Shown: positions 52,690 through 62,028, counted from the first letter of the stretch. The stretch is 64,000 bases of DNA from Parapedobacter pyrenivorans (GCF_014636865.1 NZ_BMER01000006.1:1-64000), one strand, 5' to 3'. Notes: a model not told the origin generated them from the letters alone. Made by a program: numbers and translations.

Positions 52690-55194
52690 ATGCCTGATTT
52701 TGACCATCTATTCGTGGACAAACGGTTTTTAAGCGTGCACCCGTATACAACGGGTGGCGGAGGCGCTGGTGTTTTGGCACGAAGTGATATTAACCGGCAG
52801 CAACATGGCAATAGTATCCGTGTGCGTTTTAATGAAGCATTACAGGATTTCTGGGAAGGTCGGGACGAACAGGATTTCGTCTATTTGGAGTTCACATCGG
52901 CAATTGACTTCGAATTAGATGTCGATAAATTTGACAGTGCAAGAAAGAGCTTTCGCGTCGCCTACGTAAAAAAAACACCATTTACGGATAGCGACGGAAA
53001 TCAGCATATTGTATATAAAAGCGCGATTTACCTTGACCAAAAAGCCATTGCTGGCTTCCTCAATATGATTGAGGACTACCTAACCAAATACACCTGGCAA
53101 AGTGAGCTGGCCGGCAATCCAAAACCGCAATACAATACTCTAGTTAGTAATATTGAAGATATCCAAGCTGCTACGCTGAGAAGTTTCTGGCAGGAAGGCG
53201 AGGATGATTTCCCGCCGATAGATCAAGAAGTGTGGTGGGAGGTGTGGCTGGATAACGGTGGCTTGGAAAATGTCATTGACTATTTGACAGTTGCACTGGA
53301 ACCTTATGATATCCAAATTGGCATACAGTGGCTACACTTCCCTGAACATAGCGTAGGGCTCGTGAAAGGTACCGCCGAGCAATTGAGCGTGTCACTGCTC
53401 TATACCAACCGATTGGCCGAATTGCGGAAACCAAGGGAAACGGCGGAGTTTTTCACTGGCTTGGAGCGAGCAGATCAAAATGATTGGGTAGATGACCTGC
53501 GCCAACGGGTGGATAATTTGACGGAAGGAAGCACGATATCCGTGTGTCTATTGGATACAGGTGTAAATCGGGGGCATCCGTTATTGGCAGACTTAGTTCC
53601 TGAGCATAATCTTGACACGATTATCCCGGAAGCCGGCCGCAATGATAGTGGCAACGGCACGACAGGCCATGGAACACCTATGGCAGGGCTAATGCTGTAC
53701 GGGGATCTTACAGATGCGTTTGATTCTCAAGACCGAATTCGTGTATACCACCATTTCGAAAGCGTCAAATTAATCAGTCCAGGGAATGCCCATAACCCGC
53801 AAAACTATGGCTATGTGACCCAAGAGGCAATGGATCGCGCAGAAATCATCAATTTTGATCATAAACGTGTGTATTGCTTGGCTGTGACCTCGGATACTGT
53901 AGAACATGGCGGCGGGCCGACTTCCTGGTCGGCCGCGGTTGACCAGCATGCGTTTGGAAGCGTTGAGCTTCCGAATGACGCACGACTGACGATGGTATCT
54001 TCGGGGAACCTCACCGCCGAGCAACTGCAAAATTACCCACAGTCAAATCGGGAAACAAGTATACACGAACCGGCGCAAGCATTTAATGCCATTACGGTTG
54101 GCAGCTATACGCAAAAAGATCGTATTGATCTGGATCAATACCCGGGTACTTCTCCCCTCGCACAACGGGGAGCAATGGCACCCAGTAATTCAACAGCTAT
54201 TGGATGGGACAATAAATGGCCGCGGAAACCGGATATTGTTATGGAGGGCGGCAATTATGCCGAACAACATGGAGCATTACTAGAACCGGATTCGCTTTTT
54301 CTACTGTCGACAGCGAAGGGAAGTGTACTGAATCGATGGATTACTACTTTCGGTGACACCAGTGGGGCGACGGCATTAGCGAGCCGACTGGCCGCACGAC
54401 TGTACTACCGGTATCCAGAATTGCGGCCGGAAACCTTACGTGCGTTAATCGTTCATTCTGCGGAGTGGACACCACAGATGATTGGCATTGCACACGCTAA
54501 GATTGGCGACTTGCCACCAGCTGAACGAATCGAGATATTAAAACAAGTTGGATATGGAGTACCTAATCTCAATCGCGCAAGCAATAGCGCCGAGAATGCA
54601 TTAACATTGATTGCGGAGTCTCAGCTCAAACCGTTTAAATGGGGAGACTCCCGCGTTAAAACGGATGAATTCCATCTATACCAATTACCGTGGCCAACTG
54701 ATGCTTTATGGGAATTGGGTGCTACAACGGTTCGGCTCAAAATCACGTTATCTTATTTTATCGAACCGAACCCTGGCAACAAGCGTTACGTGGAACCCAA
54801 TAATTATGCTTCGCACGGGTTACGGTTCAAAATGATTAGCCCGACAGAAAGTCCGGATGCATTCATGGGGCGTGTTAGCGAGGCTATGAAGGACAACGAA
54901 TACGTCGCTGAGGGCAAAGAGACCGGCTGGCAGCTTGGTGCACAATGCCGAGATAAAGGGTCAGTCCACAAAGATATTTGGGAAGGTACGGCGGCAGACT
55001 TAGCTATGAGAAATGCCATCGCTATTCATCCGGTAGGCGGATGGTGGAAAACTCGCAAGAAGTTGAAGCGATATGAAAATACAGTACGCTATAGCTTGGT
55101 GGTAAGTATCGAGGCTCCTGACGTGGGTGTGGATATTTATAACCCCGTAGCGCAATTGATAGAGACATTCGTGCCAGTGGAGATTACAACTTAA
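52690..55194 (+). CDS. ietS: subtilisin-like S8 protease of an IetAS-type system
   Basis: 834 residues. N-terminal ~270 residues of unknown fold, then an S8 domain with catalytic D289 (LLDTGVNRGHPLL), H327 (GHGTPMAGL) and S558 (GDTSGATALASR). C-terminal ~200 residues are beta-rich. No signal peptide, so it works in the cytoplasm, unusual for a subtilase and fitting IetS. In such systems the AAA partner is thought to control the protease; targets are unknown. Confidence 0.87.
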   Translation: MPDFDHLFVDKRFLSVHPYTTGGGGAGVLARSDINRQQHGNSIRVRFNEALQDFWEGRDEQDFVYLEFTSAIDFELDVDKFDSARKSFRVAYVKKTPFTDSDGNQHIVYKSAIYLDQKAIAGFLNMIEDYLTKYTWQSELAGNPKPQYNTLVSNIEDIQAATLRSFWQEGEDDFPPIDQEVWWEVWLDNGGLENVIDYLTVALEPYDIQIGIQWLHFPEHSVGLVKGTAEQLSVSLLYTNRLAELRKPRETAEFFTGLERADQNDWVDDLRQRVDNLTEGSTISVCLLDTGVNRGHPLLADLVPEHNLDTIIPEAGRNDSGNGTTGHGTPMAGLMLYGDLTDAFDSQDRIRVYHHFESVKLISPGNAHNPQNYGYVTQEAMDRAEIINFDHKRVYCLAVTSDTVEHGGGPTSWSAAVDQHAFGSVELPNDARLTMVSSGNLTAEQLQNYPQSNRETSIHEPAQAFNAITVGSYTQKDRIDLDQYPGTSPLAQRGAMAPSNSTAIGWDNKWPRKPDIVMEGGNYAEQHGALLEPDSLFLLSTAKGSVLNRWITTFGDTSGATALASRLAARLYYRYPELRPETLRALIVHSAEWTPQMIGIAHAKIGDLPPAERIEILKQVGYGVPNLNRASNSAENALTLIAESQLKPFKWGDSRVKTDEFHLYQLPWPTDALWELGATTVRLKITLSYFIEPNPGNKRYVEPNNYASHGLRFKMISPTESPDAFMGRVSEAMKDNEYVAEGKETGWQLGAQCRDKGSVHKDIWEGTAADLAMRNAIAIHPVGGWWKTRKKLKRYENTVRYSLVVSIEAPDVGVDIYNPVAQLIETFVPVEITT

Positions 55195-55223
55195 TCTTTA
55201 ACTACTACATCATTTGTATTCAT

Positions 55224-55841
55224 ATGTGTGACCCCGAAGACCAAAAGAAACTGCGCCAATTACAAAAATATCGAACCGCACGCAACGAATATAGGACGAT
55301 TGCCATTAATCAACTATCCTTCGCGAACAATCTACTGTTAACTTTAGCGGTCGGCTTTTTGCCGTTGGGCATTGATAAAGAAGATTTTAAAACGTTGTCA
55401 TTTCGGTATACAGACGACCCCTCTGCTGAAAAGGTCTTTCTAGTTCTATTTATCGGGTCCATGACCATTTCAATTTATTGGGGTGTTAAGGTAATGTTTT
55501 CACGGCTTTATGATTTTAGGTTAACACGGTATATTTTAAACATTCGTGTCAGGATTCTAGACAAACATAACAAAAGGTTGGGGTATGAAATATTAAGAAA
55601 CACCACCAAAAGGAATCGGTGTGAGTCACTCAAATTAGTATGGAAGGCACGCTATCATAAGTTCTCTCAGGAAGAAATTGATAGCTTTCCATCTAACCAG
55701 AGTGCTTTCAAAAACCACTTTAAAGCGCTTCGAGAAATTGCCCAAGACTTAGGCGATGCATCGATAAAGTGGACGCAGAACCAATCTATCTCGCTTATTA
55801 TAGGAGTTTTGTTCTTCCTAGCACATTTGTTGCTACTATGA
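55224..55841 (+). CDS. three-TM membrane protein coupled to AbiH
   Basis: 205 residues with hydrophobic segments at about 32-49, 70-92 and 187-205 (the last reaching the C-terminus). The soluble loop (about 95-180) is basic. No family recognised; it vaguely recalls small-TM effectors of other defence systems. It begins 29 bp after the protease stop and its own stop overlaps the AbiH start (ATGA), so it could be fourth-operon partner, a membrane anchor or effector for AbiH. Confidence 0.7.
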   Translation: MCDPEDQKKLRQLQKYRTARNEYRTIAINQLSFANNLLLTLAVGFLPLGIDKEDFKTLSFRYTDDPSAEKVFLVLFIGSMTISIYWGVKVMFSRLYDFRLTRYILNIRVRILDKHNKRLGYEILRNTTKRNRCESLKLVWKARYHKFSQEEIDSFPSNQSAFKNHFKALREIAQDLGDASIKWTQNQSISLIIGVLFFLAHLLLL

Positions 55842-57013
55842 ATCGCTTAATATTAATTGGGAACGGTTTCGACCTTGCTCATGGATTGAAAACGAGCTAT
55901 ACGGACTTCCTCATTTGGCATTTCGGTGAATGCTTAAATGAAGCAAACGACAAAGGGGTCTACAAAGATTTGGTAATGACCATAACCAACTCTAGAAAAC
56001 AGACGGTTATTTGCGACGGAATTTCCAACACATATGAGTTGGTACGCTATCTACACCAACAGGGAAAAGGGGCGCTATTTGAATATCTGAAAGGCAAAGG
56101 GTCTTTCCATGTCGGTCGTTCACTTATTGCTAACCATTACATATTGGCTTCAAACTTTTCCAATATTTGGAAAACCTGGATTTCGCAATGGTGTGATGAA
56201 CGATGGGTTGACATCGAAAATTTATACTACGAAACACTTAAACAACATCTTATTCAAAGGCATCAAAATAGCCAAGCAATGGTTGATGGCGCGAATAACA
56301 TTTTAGAGTTCCTGCGTGATAGACTCGAAAAATATTTATTGACACTGCCTGCTCCGCTGCCCATTCAAGCATATTATAACTTGTTCATGGAGCCAATTGA
56401 AAAGAAGGACATACTTATAAAACCGTACCAACGGAGTTCTCAAAATCCGACGGACATCATGTTTCTAGACTTCAATTATACAGATACTCTCAAAATGTAT
56501 TTAAAAGATAATACCTTAACATTTAGGGGAGCCAGCAATTCACTAAACAAGCCGAAAGTGGCCCACATACATGGTCGAATCAATGATGAAAACAATCCAC
56601 TGATTTTCGGCTTCGGGGACGAGTTAGACAACGATTATAGTAAACTGGAGACTGAAAACTTGAAAGGGGTTTTTAAGTTCATCAAATCTTTTGGATATTT
56701 TAAAACAGAAAATTATCACAACCTCATCCGCTTTATTGATTCTTCTGATTATCAAGTTTACATAATGGGCCATTCCTGCGGGCTGTCAGACCGAACAATG
56801 CTAAACATGATTTTTGAACACCCCCAATGCAAATCAATCAAGATATTTTATCACCAAAACGAGATGGGTAATAATTTCACGACATTGACGGAGGAAATAT
56901 CTAGACACTTTAGAAACAAGTCGGATATGCGTAAGAAAATTGTCCCGTTTACGAGATCAATACCTATGCCTCAATACAATCAAAATGAATCGCTAACAAA
57001 TGCTGCGCAATGA
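55838..57013 (+). CDS. abiH: AbiH family abortive infection protein
   Basis: 391 residues from ATG 55838, which overlaps the preceding stop by 4 bp; an upstream frame opening at 55769 lies inside that gene. The N-terminus MNRLILIGNGFDLAHGLKTSYTDF (region 1-24) is the AbiH signature (N-G-F-D-L-x-H-G-L-x-T-x-Y), and VAHIHGRIND with LIFGFGDE and VYIMGHSCGLSD are the other conserved blocks. AbiH causes abortive infection in lactococci; its biochemistry is still poorly defined. AT-rich. Confidence 0.85.
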   Translation: MNRLILIGNGFDLAHGLKTSYTDFLIWHFGECLNEANDKGVYKDLVMTITNSRKQTVICDGISNTYELVRYLHQQGKGALFEYLKGKGSFHVGRSLIANHYILASNFSNIWKTWISQWCDERWVDIENLYYETLKQHLIQRHQNSQAMVDGANNILEFLRDRLEKYLLTLPAPLPIQAYYNLFMEPIEKKDILIKPYQRSSQNPTDIMFLDFNYTDTLKMYLKDNTLTFRGASNSLNKPKVAHIHGRINDENNPLIFGFGDELDNDYSKLETENLKGVFKFIKSFGYFKTENYHNLIRFIDSSDYQVYIMGHSCGLSDRTMLNMIFEHPQCKSIKIFYHQNEMGNNFTTLTEEISRHFRNKSDMRKKIVPFTRSIPMPQYNQNESLTNAAQ

Positions 57014-57284
57014 TCACGAGGTATGAATCTGATTTTCCTAATCCAATCCGCAAAATGCAGATGAGCCGATTGATTTTGAAAAAATAGTCTTCCACATGAT
57101 GATGTGCTTTGGTAAATACCCAATTTATTGCTTGCCTGTGAATAAAGAAAAAATCTGATGCTTTAACATGTTATGTTTGGATCGACACGGGATGAGTTCA
57201 ATCAAATCCTAAGATCGCAAAATGCGACCTAAGAACACAGCGCTTATTCCAAATACTTGCAGCACCAATCAACAAATCAATTCG

Positions 57285-57292
57285 TATATTTG
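57285..57292 (+). promoter_or_regulatory. -7 box of the small lipoprotein gene
   Basis: TATATTTG, 6 nt before ATG 57299. The nearest upstream TTG (57256-57258) is 26 nt away, longer than usual. Confidence 0.5.
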
Positions 57293-57298
57293 AGGGCT

Positions 57299-57763
57299 AT
57301 GGGAAATATAACCAAGAACCTAAAAATCGCCATTTTTACTGGGTTACTTGGCATATTTTCATGCTCCCCGAAAATAAACGAAATGTCGCCCAAGACGGTC
57401 GACGGATTGCCCGTAGTCGACTTGTGCGACCTACCCAACTATCAGAACCAAGAGGTTATTTTGATATGTACATATAGTGGCGTCGACGAATACTGGTCGC
57501 TCCACTCGTTGCAATCCACTCATTGTTCGGACAAACTCAAGGTGGAGCTCGATTTACGTGATGACTATGACTCCCTTGCTCCCAGTACAAAAGAAGCGTT
57601 CACTACTGTTTATAACAATTACTGGAACTCGTATTTGACAATCGAAGCAAAAGGGATGTACGAAACCGGAAATAAAAATGGTTATGGCCATTTAGGCACC
57701 AACAAATCAAGATTTATAGTTACTAAGATTATGAAAGTTGAAGTGACGAAAAATCAACGATAA
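57299..57763 (+). CDS. small lipoprotein of unknown function
   Basis: 154 residues from ATG 57299, signal peptide with lipobox IFSC (FTGLLGIFSCSP). The mature part has two Cys (VDLCDLPN, LICTYSG) and a C-terminal beta-like stretch SRFIVTKIMKVEV. The -7 box 6 nt before the ATG supports the start. No family recognised; monocistronic. Confidence 0.7.
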   Translation: MGNITKNLKIAIFTGLLGIFSCSPKINEMSPKTVDGLPVVDLCDLPNYQNQEVILICTYSGVDEYWSLHSLQSTHCSDKLKVELDLRDDYDSLAPSTKEAFTTVYNNYWNSYLTIEAKGMYETGNKNGYGHLGTNKSRFIVTKIMKVEVTKNQR

Positions 57764-57970
57764 TTAGCTTAATATTGATTTGACACCAATTAAATCGAAG
57801 AATTTTTAAATGGTCGAGGCATCTACAATATCACCGGAATGGATCAGGCGCCGGGCGTCATTCTGCCCGAATGTAAAAGATCAGACCGACCATAACGATA
57901 TCGAAACGCAGGGTTTCACAAAGTCGATGATTGCATGCACTTCCTCGGATGTGTCAGAACGGATCAGCCT

Positions 57971-58549
57971 ATGAAATCAATTCGACTGCTATTAATCTGT
58001 CTGATTGGGATACCACTGGTACATTACACCATTAAATTTCAATACGAGCAGTTTGTCGACGATGCGTTAATTTGGTTTTTCTTGCTCATCGCAGGGACGA
58101 TCGTACTGGTTTGGACGCTTATTGCCGACATCAGGAATTACCGCTTTACCCGAGAAATAGGAGCTTTATTTCCAGCGCTTCTGGGTATCGCCTTTCTAAT
58201 AACGATTTTAGCCATTGAATATCGTGTGCAAGCGCGTTTTAATAAAGCCACCTGGGTACGCGCAGATTATGACGGCGACATCAATGGGGTCTCGATCGAT
58301 TTTAAAACCGATGGGTCTTATGTATTGAATAACCACGTGATCGGTTCTAGCGATTACAGTTACGGCAATTATACTAGAGACGGAGACCGGATTACATTGG
58401 ACAAAACATTCGGCCGGATTATTCCAACGCCTTACTTTGAGATTCGGCAACGAAGTGATAGGCATGGCTCCAAATGGCTTTTCCTATTGTCGGATGATGG
58501 CGCTGTTTTGGATAGCGCCTCCTTCAAGGTGACCATCGACAATAGATGA
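57971..58549 (+). CDS. membrane protein with three TM segments and a soluble tail
   Basis: 192 residues from ATG 57971 (MKSIRLLLICLIGIPLVHYT). TM segments at about 5-20, 32-52 and 64-85, then a beta-rich ~105-residue domain (GVSIDFKTDGSYVLNN, SDYSYGNYTRDGDRITLDKTFGR, SKWLFLLSDDGAVLDS). No family recognised. A degraded copy of its last 28 codons lies at 62029-62115, so the gene was once duplicated nearby. Confidence 0.7.
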   Translation: MKSIRLLLICLIGIPLVHYTIKFQYEQFVDDALIWFFLLIAGTIVLVWTLIADIRNYRFTREIGALFPALLGIAFLITILAIEYRVQARFNKATWVRADYDGDINGVSIDFKTDGSYVLNNHVIGSSDYSYGNYTRDGDRITLDKTFGRIIPTPYFEIRQRSDRHGSKWLFLLSDDGAVLDSASFKVTIDNR

Positions 58550-58633
58550 ACAAAGCGATAACCGATAAAACTATGCGATACTTAAAATTGCAGGTTACTC
58601 TTTATAGGAAAAAAATGTAGATTGAATTTGATT

Positions 58634-58969
58634 ATGGATATCGGAAATGGAAAGGCATACTCGCCTTTGTTGGATAACGAAAGCAAAGCCAAGTGGACGG
58701 TTAGGTTTTTCGGCATGGCCTGCGTGCTCCTGGTCTTCGAAATATATCACTACACGGCGCAAATTGACCTACTAGAAAGAATAATCATTGGTAGAGAAGC
58801 TTCATTAGGTGAAATCGCGGCAAATGAACGGATACAAATCGCTTTGCTTTTTGGGGTATTGGTGAGCTTGGTCATGGCGACTGTTTTTTTCTTGATGTGG
58901 TTCCACAGTGTTTACCTCAACCTCAAGCTTGCTGGATTAAACCTGACCGATGAATGGAACAAGCTCTGA
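58634..58969 (+). CDS. two-TM protein resembling the start of a DUF4328 protein
   Basis: 111 residues from ATG 58634 (a TTG four codons earlier is also possible). TM segments about 24-41 and 69-89; the C-terminal MWFHSVYLNLKLAGL resembles the W.yr.y.Nl..lg motif of DUF4328, but the protein stops soon after (NLTDEWNKL), where that family continues with more TMs. It may be a truncated member. Confidence 0.6.
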   Translation: MDIGNGKAYSPLLDNESKAKWTVRFFGMACVLLVFEIYHYTAQIDLLERIIIGREASLGEIAANERIQIALLFGVLVSLVMATVFFLMWFHSVYLNLKLAGLNLTDEWNKL

Positions 58970-59085
58970 TCCTTATATGGTGAAAGCTGCAGGATGATGT
59001 CTGTGTAAATTGTATATGGTGACCGCGCTTAACAGATCTTTGAACAGAGCCATCCATGATGCAAGAAAGTCATTCCAGTATTGTA

Positions 59086-59116
59086 TTGCCAAATAACGAT
59101 TCTTTTATTAAATTTG
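59086..59116 (+). promoter_or_regulatory. promoter of the PIN toxin-antitoxin pair
   Basis: TTG (59086-59088) and TAAATTTG (59109-59116) with a 20-nt spacer; 5 nt remain to ATG 59122, predicting a leaderless transcript. Confidence 0.6.
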
Positions 59117-59121
59117 CTAAT

Positions 59122-59331
59122 ATGGATACGTTTTTGATTAAAGTGCCGGAAAATAAGACTTCGTTGGTGAAAAAATTACTAAAGGAGTTGGGTGTGACGG
59201 TTACACGAGAAAGCAACGCCATGGCCCTCGCTAGGGAAATCAATGAGTCCATTAAGCCAGGGAAGACACTTTCTATGGAAGAAATAGTACAGGAAAGCCG
59301 GGCCGTCCGCACCACTAAATCGCAAAAATGA
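59122..59331 (+). CDS. antitoxin-like partner of the PIN toxin
   Basis: 69 residues from ATG 59122 (MDTFLIKVPENKTSLVKKLL). It has a short beta-helix start and a helical C-terminus with LSMEEIVQESRAVR, a layout common in small antitoxins of COG1569-type pairs. An upstream ATG (59056) would place the coding sequence across the promoter. Its stop overlaps the toxin start by 4 bp (ATGA). Confidence 0.7.
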   Translation: MDTFLIKVPENKTSLVKKLLKELGVTVTRESNAMALAREINESIKPGKTLSMEEIVQESRAVRTTKSQK

Positions 59332-59732
59332 TCTTAGTATTGGATTGCAATATTTGGGTCAGCTTAGCTATCAACCGTAGATTAGACTTGATCGTCCAAA
59401 TGTCTGAGTCTGGCATAAGGATCGCAAGCTGCGAGGCGTTGAAAGCAGAGATTACGGATGTGTTGGCAAGACCTAAACTCAGGAAATTTGTACCTCCGGC
59501 GAGTGTTTCGAAAGTTGCAAAACTTCATGACCTAATAACTAAACGCTATAAGTTGACTGACATTCCCAAGGTCGTGGCGGACAGCAAGGATAATTACCTC
59601 TTTGCCCTCTGCATAAAATCGAGAGCTGACTATCTTGTATCTGGTGATAAAATCGTTCTTCAAACCGGCACCTATGGACAAACGAAAATGATTACCCTAA
59701 AGGAATTGCAGGGCTTGCTGAATTCTATATAA
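59328..59732 (+). CDS. PIN-domain toxin, COG1569/TIGR00305 family
   Basis: 134 residues. PIN-domain start LVLDCNIWVSLAI (D6), central SCEALKAEITDVLARPKLRKF (E and the conserved RPK), and the end motif KVVADSKDNYLFALCIKSRADYLVSGDK with D..D..D acidic residues. PIN toxins are Mg-dependent RNases. Pairing with the small upstream gene fits a type II toxin-antitoxin system. Confidence 0.85.
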   Translation: MILVLDCNIWVSLAINRRLDLIVQMSESGIRIASCEALKAEITDVLARPKLRKFVPPASVSKVAKLHDLITKRYKLTDIPKVVADSKDNYLFALCIKSRADYLVSGDKIVLQTGTYGQTKMITLKELQGLLNSI

Positions 59733-59758
59733 AATCGCCTACATTAACCGATATTCCA

Positions 59759-60127
59759 TTGACAGCACACCGCATACTCACGTATTTCATTGCTGCTGTA
59801 TGGCTGATAAACGGCTTGGCTTGTAAAGTTTTAGACCTAGTTCCGAGGCACGAACAGATCGTAGCCCGGATTTTGGGTGACGATTTCGCCAAACCGCTGA
59901 CCATACTGATCGGAACGGCTGAGATGGGGATGGCAGTATGGATACTAACAAGGTGGATGCCGAGATTTAATGCCATTATCCAGATGGTACTCGTGGCATC
60001 CATGAATACACTGGAATTCTTCATGGCAGCCGACTTGCTGCTTTGGGGCCGGATAAATGTGTTATTCGCGGTATTATTCATCGGACTTATTTATTATTGG
60101 GAATTCGTGCTTAAAAATGACATTTAA
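59759..60127 (+). CDS. DoxX-like (PF13781) four-TM protein, TTG start
   Basis: 122 residues. The opening (WLINGLACKVLDLVPRHEQIV, about 15-35) and GTAEMGMAVWIL plus MNTLEFFMAADLLLWGRIN are the conserved blocks of the DoxX-like family DoxX_3. TTG at 59759 is the only reasonable start. First gene of a four-gene overlapping operon. Function in these operons is unknown. Confidence 0.8.
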   Translation: MTAHRILTYFIAAVWLINGLACKVLDLVPRHEQIVARILGDDFAKPLTILIGTAEMGMAVWILTRWMPRFNAIIQMVLVASMNTLEFFMAADLLLWGRINVLFAVLFIGLIYYWEFVLKNDI

Positions 60128-60848
60128 AAACCATCCGTTTGCTGTTAATGCGTTCTTCGAGCATTCGCTGGTAATAACATTTGCTATTCCGAAGACGCAA
60201 GTGGCTGGCATAATTCCCGAATGCCTCGAATTAGACTTACTGCGGAACGAATGGGCCTTCCTTGCGGTTGCCATGGTACAAACAAAGAACCTGCGGCCCG
60301 CAGGCTTTCCGAAATGGATGGGCAACGATTTCTTCTTAATTGGCTACCGGATCTTTGTCCGATACCACACCTGTTCCGGGAAACGTCTACGGGGATTGTA
60401 CATCCTCCAGTCCGAAACAGATAGTCATAAAATGAGCTTCCTGGGAAATATCTTTACGCACTATACGTACTCGACCACGGATATAAGTGTCGTGGTAGAC
60501 GACAAATCGAGAACGGTACGTTCACGTAAATCGGCATTTGAGATTGCTATTGAGCATTGCCCCGACGACGCGCCGCTACCTGCCGATTCTCCTTTTGCCG
60601 ATTGGAAGGAAGCACGGAAGTTCGCCGGCCCCTTGCCATACACGTTTGGCTACGATAAGATAAAAAAAGAGGTGGTGATCGTTGAAGGTGTGAGGAGAAG
60701 CTGGAAGCCTGTCCCAGTTATGGTCAACAGCTATTCGGTGGGATTCATAGACCGGTTAGATCTTTCGCCTGCGGTGTTGGCAAGTGCGTTTGAGATTTCA
60801 AATATCCCCTATCGCTGGAAAAAAGGAAGAGTAGAAAAATGGATGTAA
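60117..60848 (+). CDS. DUF2071 (YqjF-like) protein
   Basis: 243 residues from ATG 60117, overlapping the DoxX-like stop by 11 bp. Motifs PFAVNAFFEHSLVITFAIP, FLIGYRIFVRYH and the C-terminal PVMVNSYSVGFIDRL fit the DUF2071 family, of unknown function. It is coupled to the methyltransferase by a 10-bp overlap. Confidence 0.78.
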   Translation: MTFKNHPFAVNAFFEHSLVITFAIPKTQVAGIIPECLELDLLRNEWAFLAVAMVQTKNLRPAGFPKWMGNDFFLIGYRIFVRYHTCSGKRLRGLYILQSETDSHKMSFLGNIFTHYTYSTTDISVVVDDKSRTVRSRKSAFEIAIEHCPDDAPLPADSPFADWKEARKFAGPLPYTFGYDKIKKEVVIVEGVRRSWKPVPVMVNSYSVGFIDRLDLSPAVLASAFEISNIPYRWKKGRVEKWM

Positions 60849-61606
60849 AGCGGAAAGCGTACCAGGGCGTGGCAAACATCGTCCGCTTCAACTGGCATTT
60901 CTACGCAATGGCCGGTATGGCCATTGCTACGGCATGGATATGGACAGGTGTCTTTCCGAATGACATTCAGCACTTAGTAATAATTGCCATTACCTTAGCT
61001 GCTTTTACCATCCTCATTTCGTTGATGATATCCTTTTACGTCTACGACCTTTCCGGCCTTTACCGGATGAGATGGCTTGATCGTGTCGGCATACCAGAAG
61101 GCCAGCCGCATATTCTGAATATCCATGCTGGATTTGACGAAACGAGCGGAATCCTGAAACAAAAGTACGGCGAATCGGCCGTAACGATCTGCGATTTCTA
61201 TAATCCGGAAATACATACCGAGGTTTCGATCAAACGGGCAAGAAAAGCCTATCCGCCCGATAGCAAAACCATTCCGGCAACAACAGATAGTCTACCCTTC
61301 TCGGATAGAGCGTTTAATCTAGTAGTGGTGATGCTTGCGGCTCATGAAATCCGCAATCGCGAGGAACAAACACGGTTTTTCAGGGAAATTAACCGGATAA
61401 TCACGACGAAGGGTAACGTGGCCGTAACCGAACATCTGCGCGACCTGAACAATTTCTTGGCGTTCTCGATAGGTTTTTTTCATTTTTTCCCACGAACCTC
61501 TTGGTTACAGACGTTTCGGGCAGCAGGTTTGAATGTAAAACAGGAAATCAGATCGACGCCCTTTATACGGACATTTATACTGGAAAAACATGGCTGTGCA
61601 TCTTAA
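60839..61606 (+). CDS. membrane-anchored SAM-dependent methyltransferase
   Basis: 255 residues. Two TM helices (about 24-38 and 45-68) precede a class I methyltransferase fold: ILNIHAGFDETSGIL (motif I region, degenerate), ICDFYNP, TTDSLPFSDRAFNLVVVMLAAHEI (motif II-like) and AVTEHLRDLNNF. Motif I lacks the classical GxGxG, reading HAGFDE, so SAM binding may be altered. Substrate unknown; overlaps the next gene by 17 bp. Confidence 0.8.
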   Translation: MDVKRKAYQGVANIVRFNWHFYAMAGMAIATAWIWTGVFPNDIQHLVIIAITLAAFTILISLMISFYVYDLSGLYRMRWLDRVGIPEGQPHILNIHAGFDETSGILKQKYGESAVTICDFYNPEIHTEVSIKRARKAYPPDSKTIPATTDSLPFSDRAFNLVVVMLAAHEIRNREEQTRFFREINRIITTKGNVAVTEHLRDLNNFLAFSIGFFHFFPRTSWLQTFRAAGLNVKQEIRSTPFIRTFILEKHGCAS

Positions 61607-61988
61607 AATTACGGGCGTACTATTAATGGCATTGGCTTTTATCCATTTGTTTTTTCCCAGATATTTCAACTGGCGGGAAGCATTGAGGCCGTTGAACCTG
61701 ATTAATCGGCAGATGATGCTGGTACATGTGTTCTTCATTGCGCTGACCGTTTTCATGATGGGCTTGTTATGCGTAATGCATACCGAAGACCTTATCACGA
61801 CCAGCATGGGCAAGACAATTTCCTTGGGTTTGGGTATCTTTTGGATTGTCAGGCTGTTGATTCAGTTCTTTGGATACGCCTCAGAGCTCTGGCGGGGTAA
61901 AGTATTTGAAACAACGGTGCATGTGGTATTTAGCTTATTGTGGATGTATTTAAGCACGGTGTTTCTTTGGGTCGGGATTGCTAATTGA
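61590..61988 (+). CDS. four-TM membrane protein, end of the DoxX/DUF2071 operon
   Basis: 132 residues (MAVHLKITGVLLMALAFIHL) with TMs at about 5-23, 43-62, 75-95 and 107-128. FFPRYFNWREALRPLNLINRQMM is a notable basic/aromatic loop. No named family. Close overlap with the methyltransferase shows it is in the same operon. Confidence 0.72.
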   Translation: MAVHLKITGVLLMALAFIHLFFPRYFNWREALRPLNLINRQMMLVHVFFIALTVFMMGLLCVMHTEDLITTSMGKTISLGLGIFWIVRLLIQFFGYASELWRGKVFETTVHVVFSLLWMYLSTVFLWVGIAN

Positions 61989-62028
61989 TTGGCTGTTCTT
62001 GGATGTTTCAAGCAATCAGCCGTTAATC

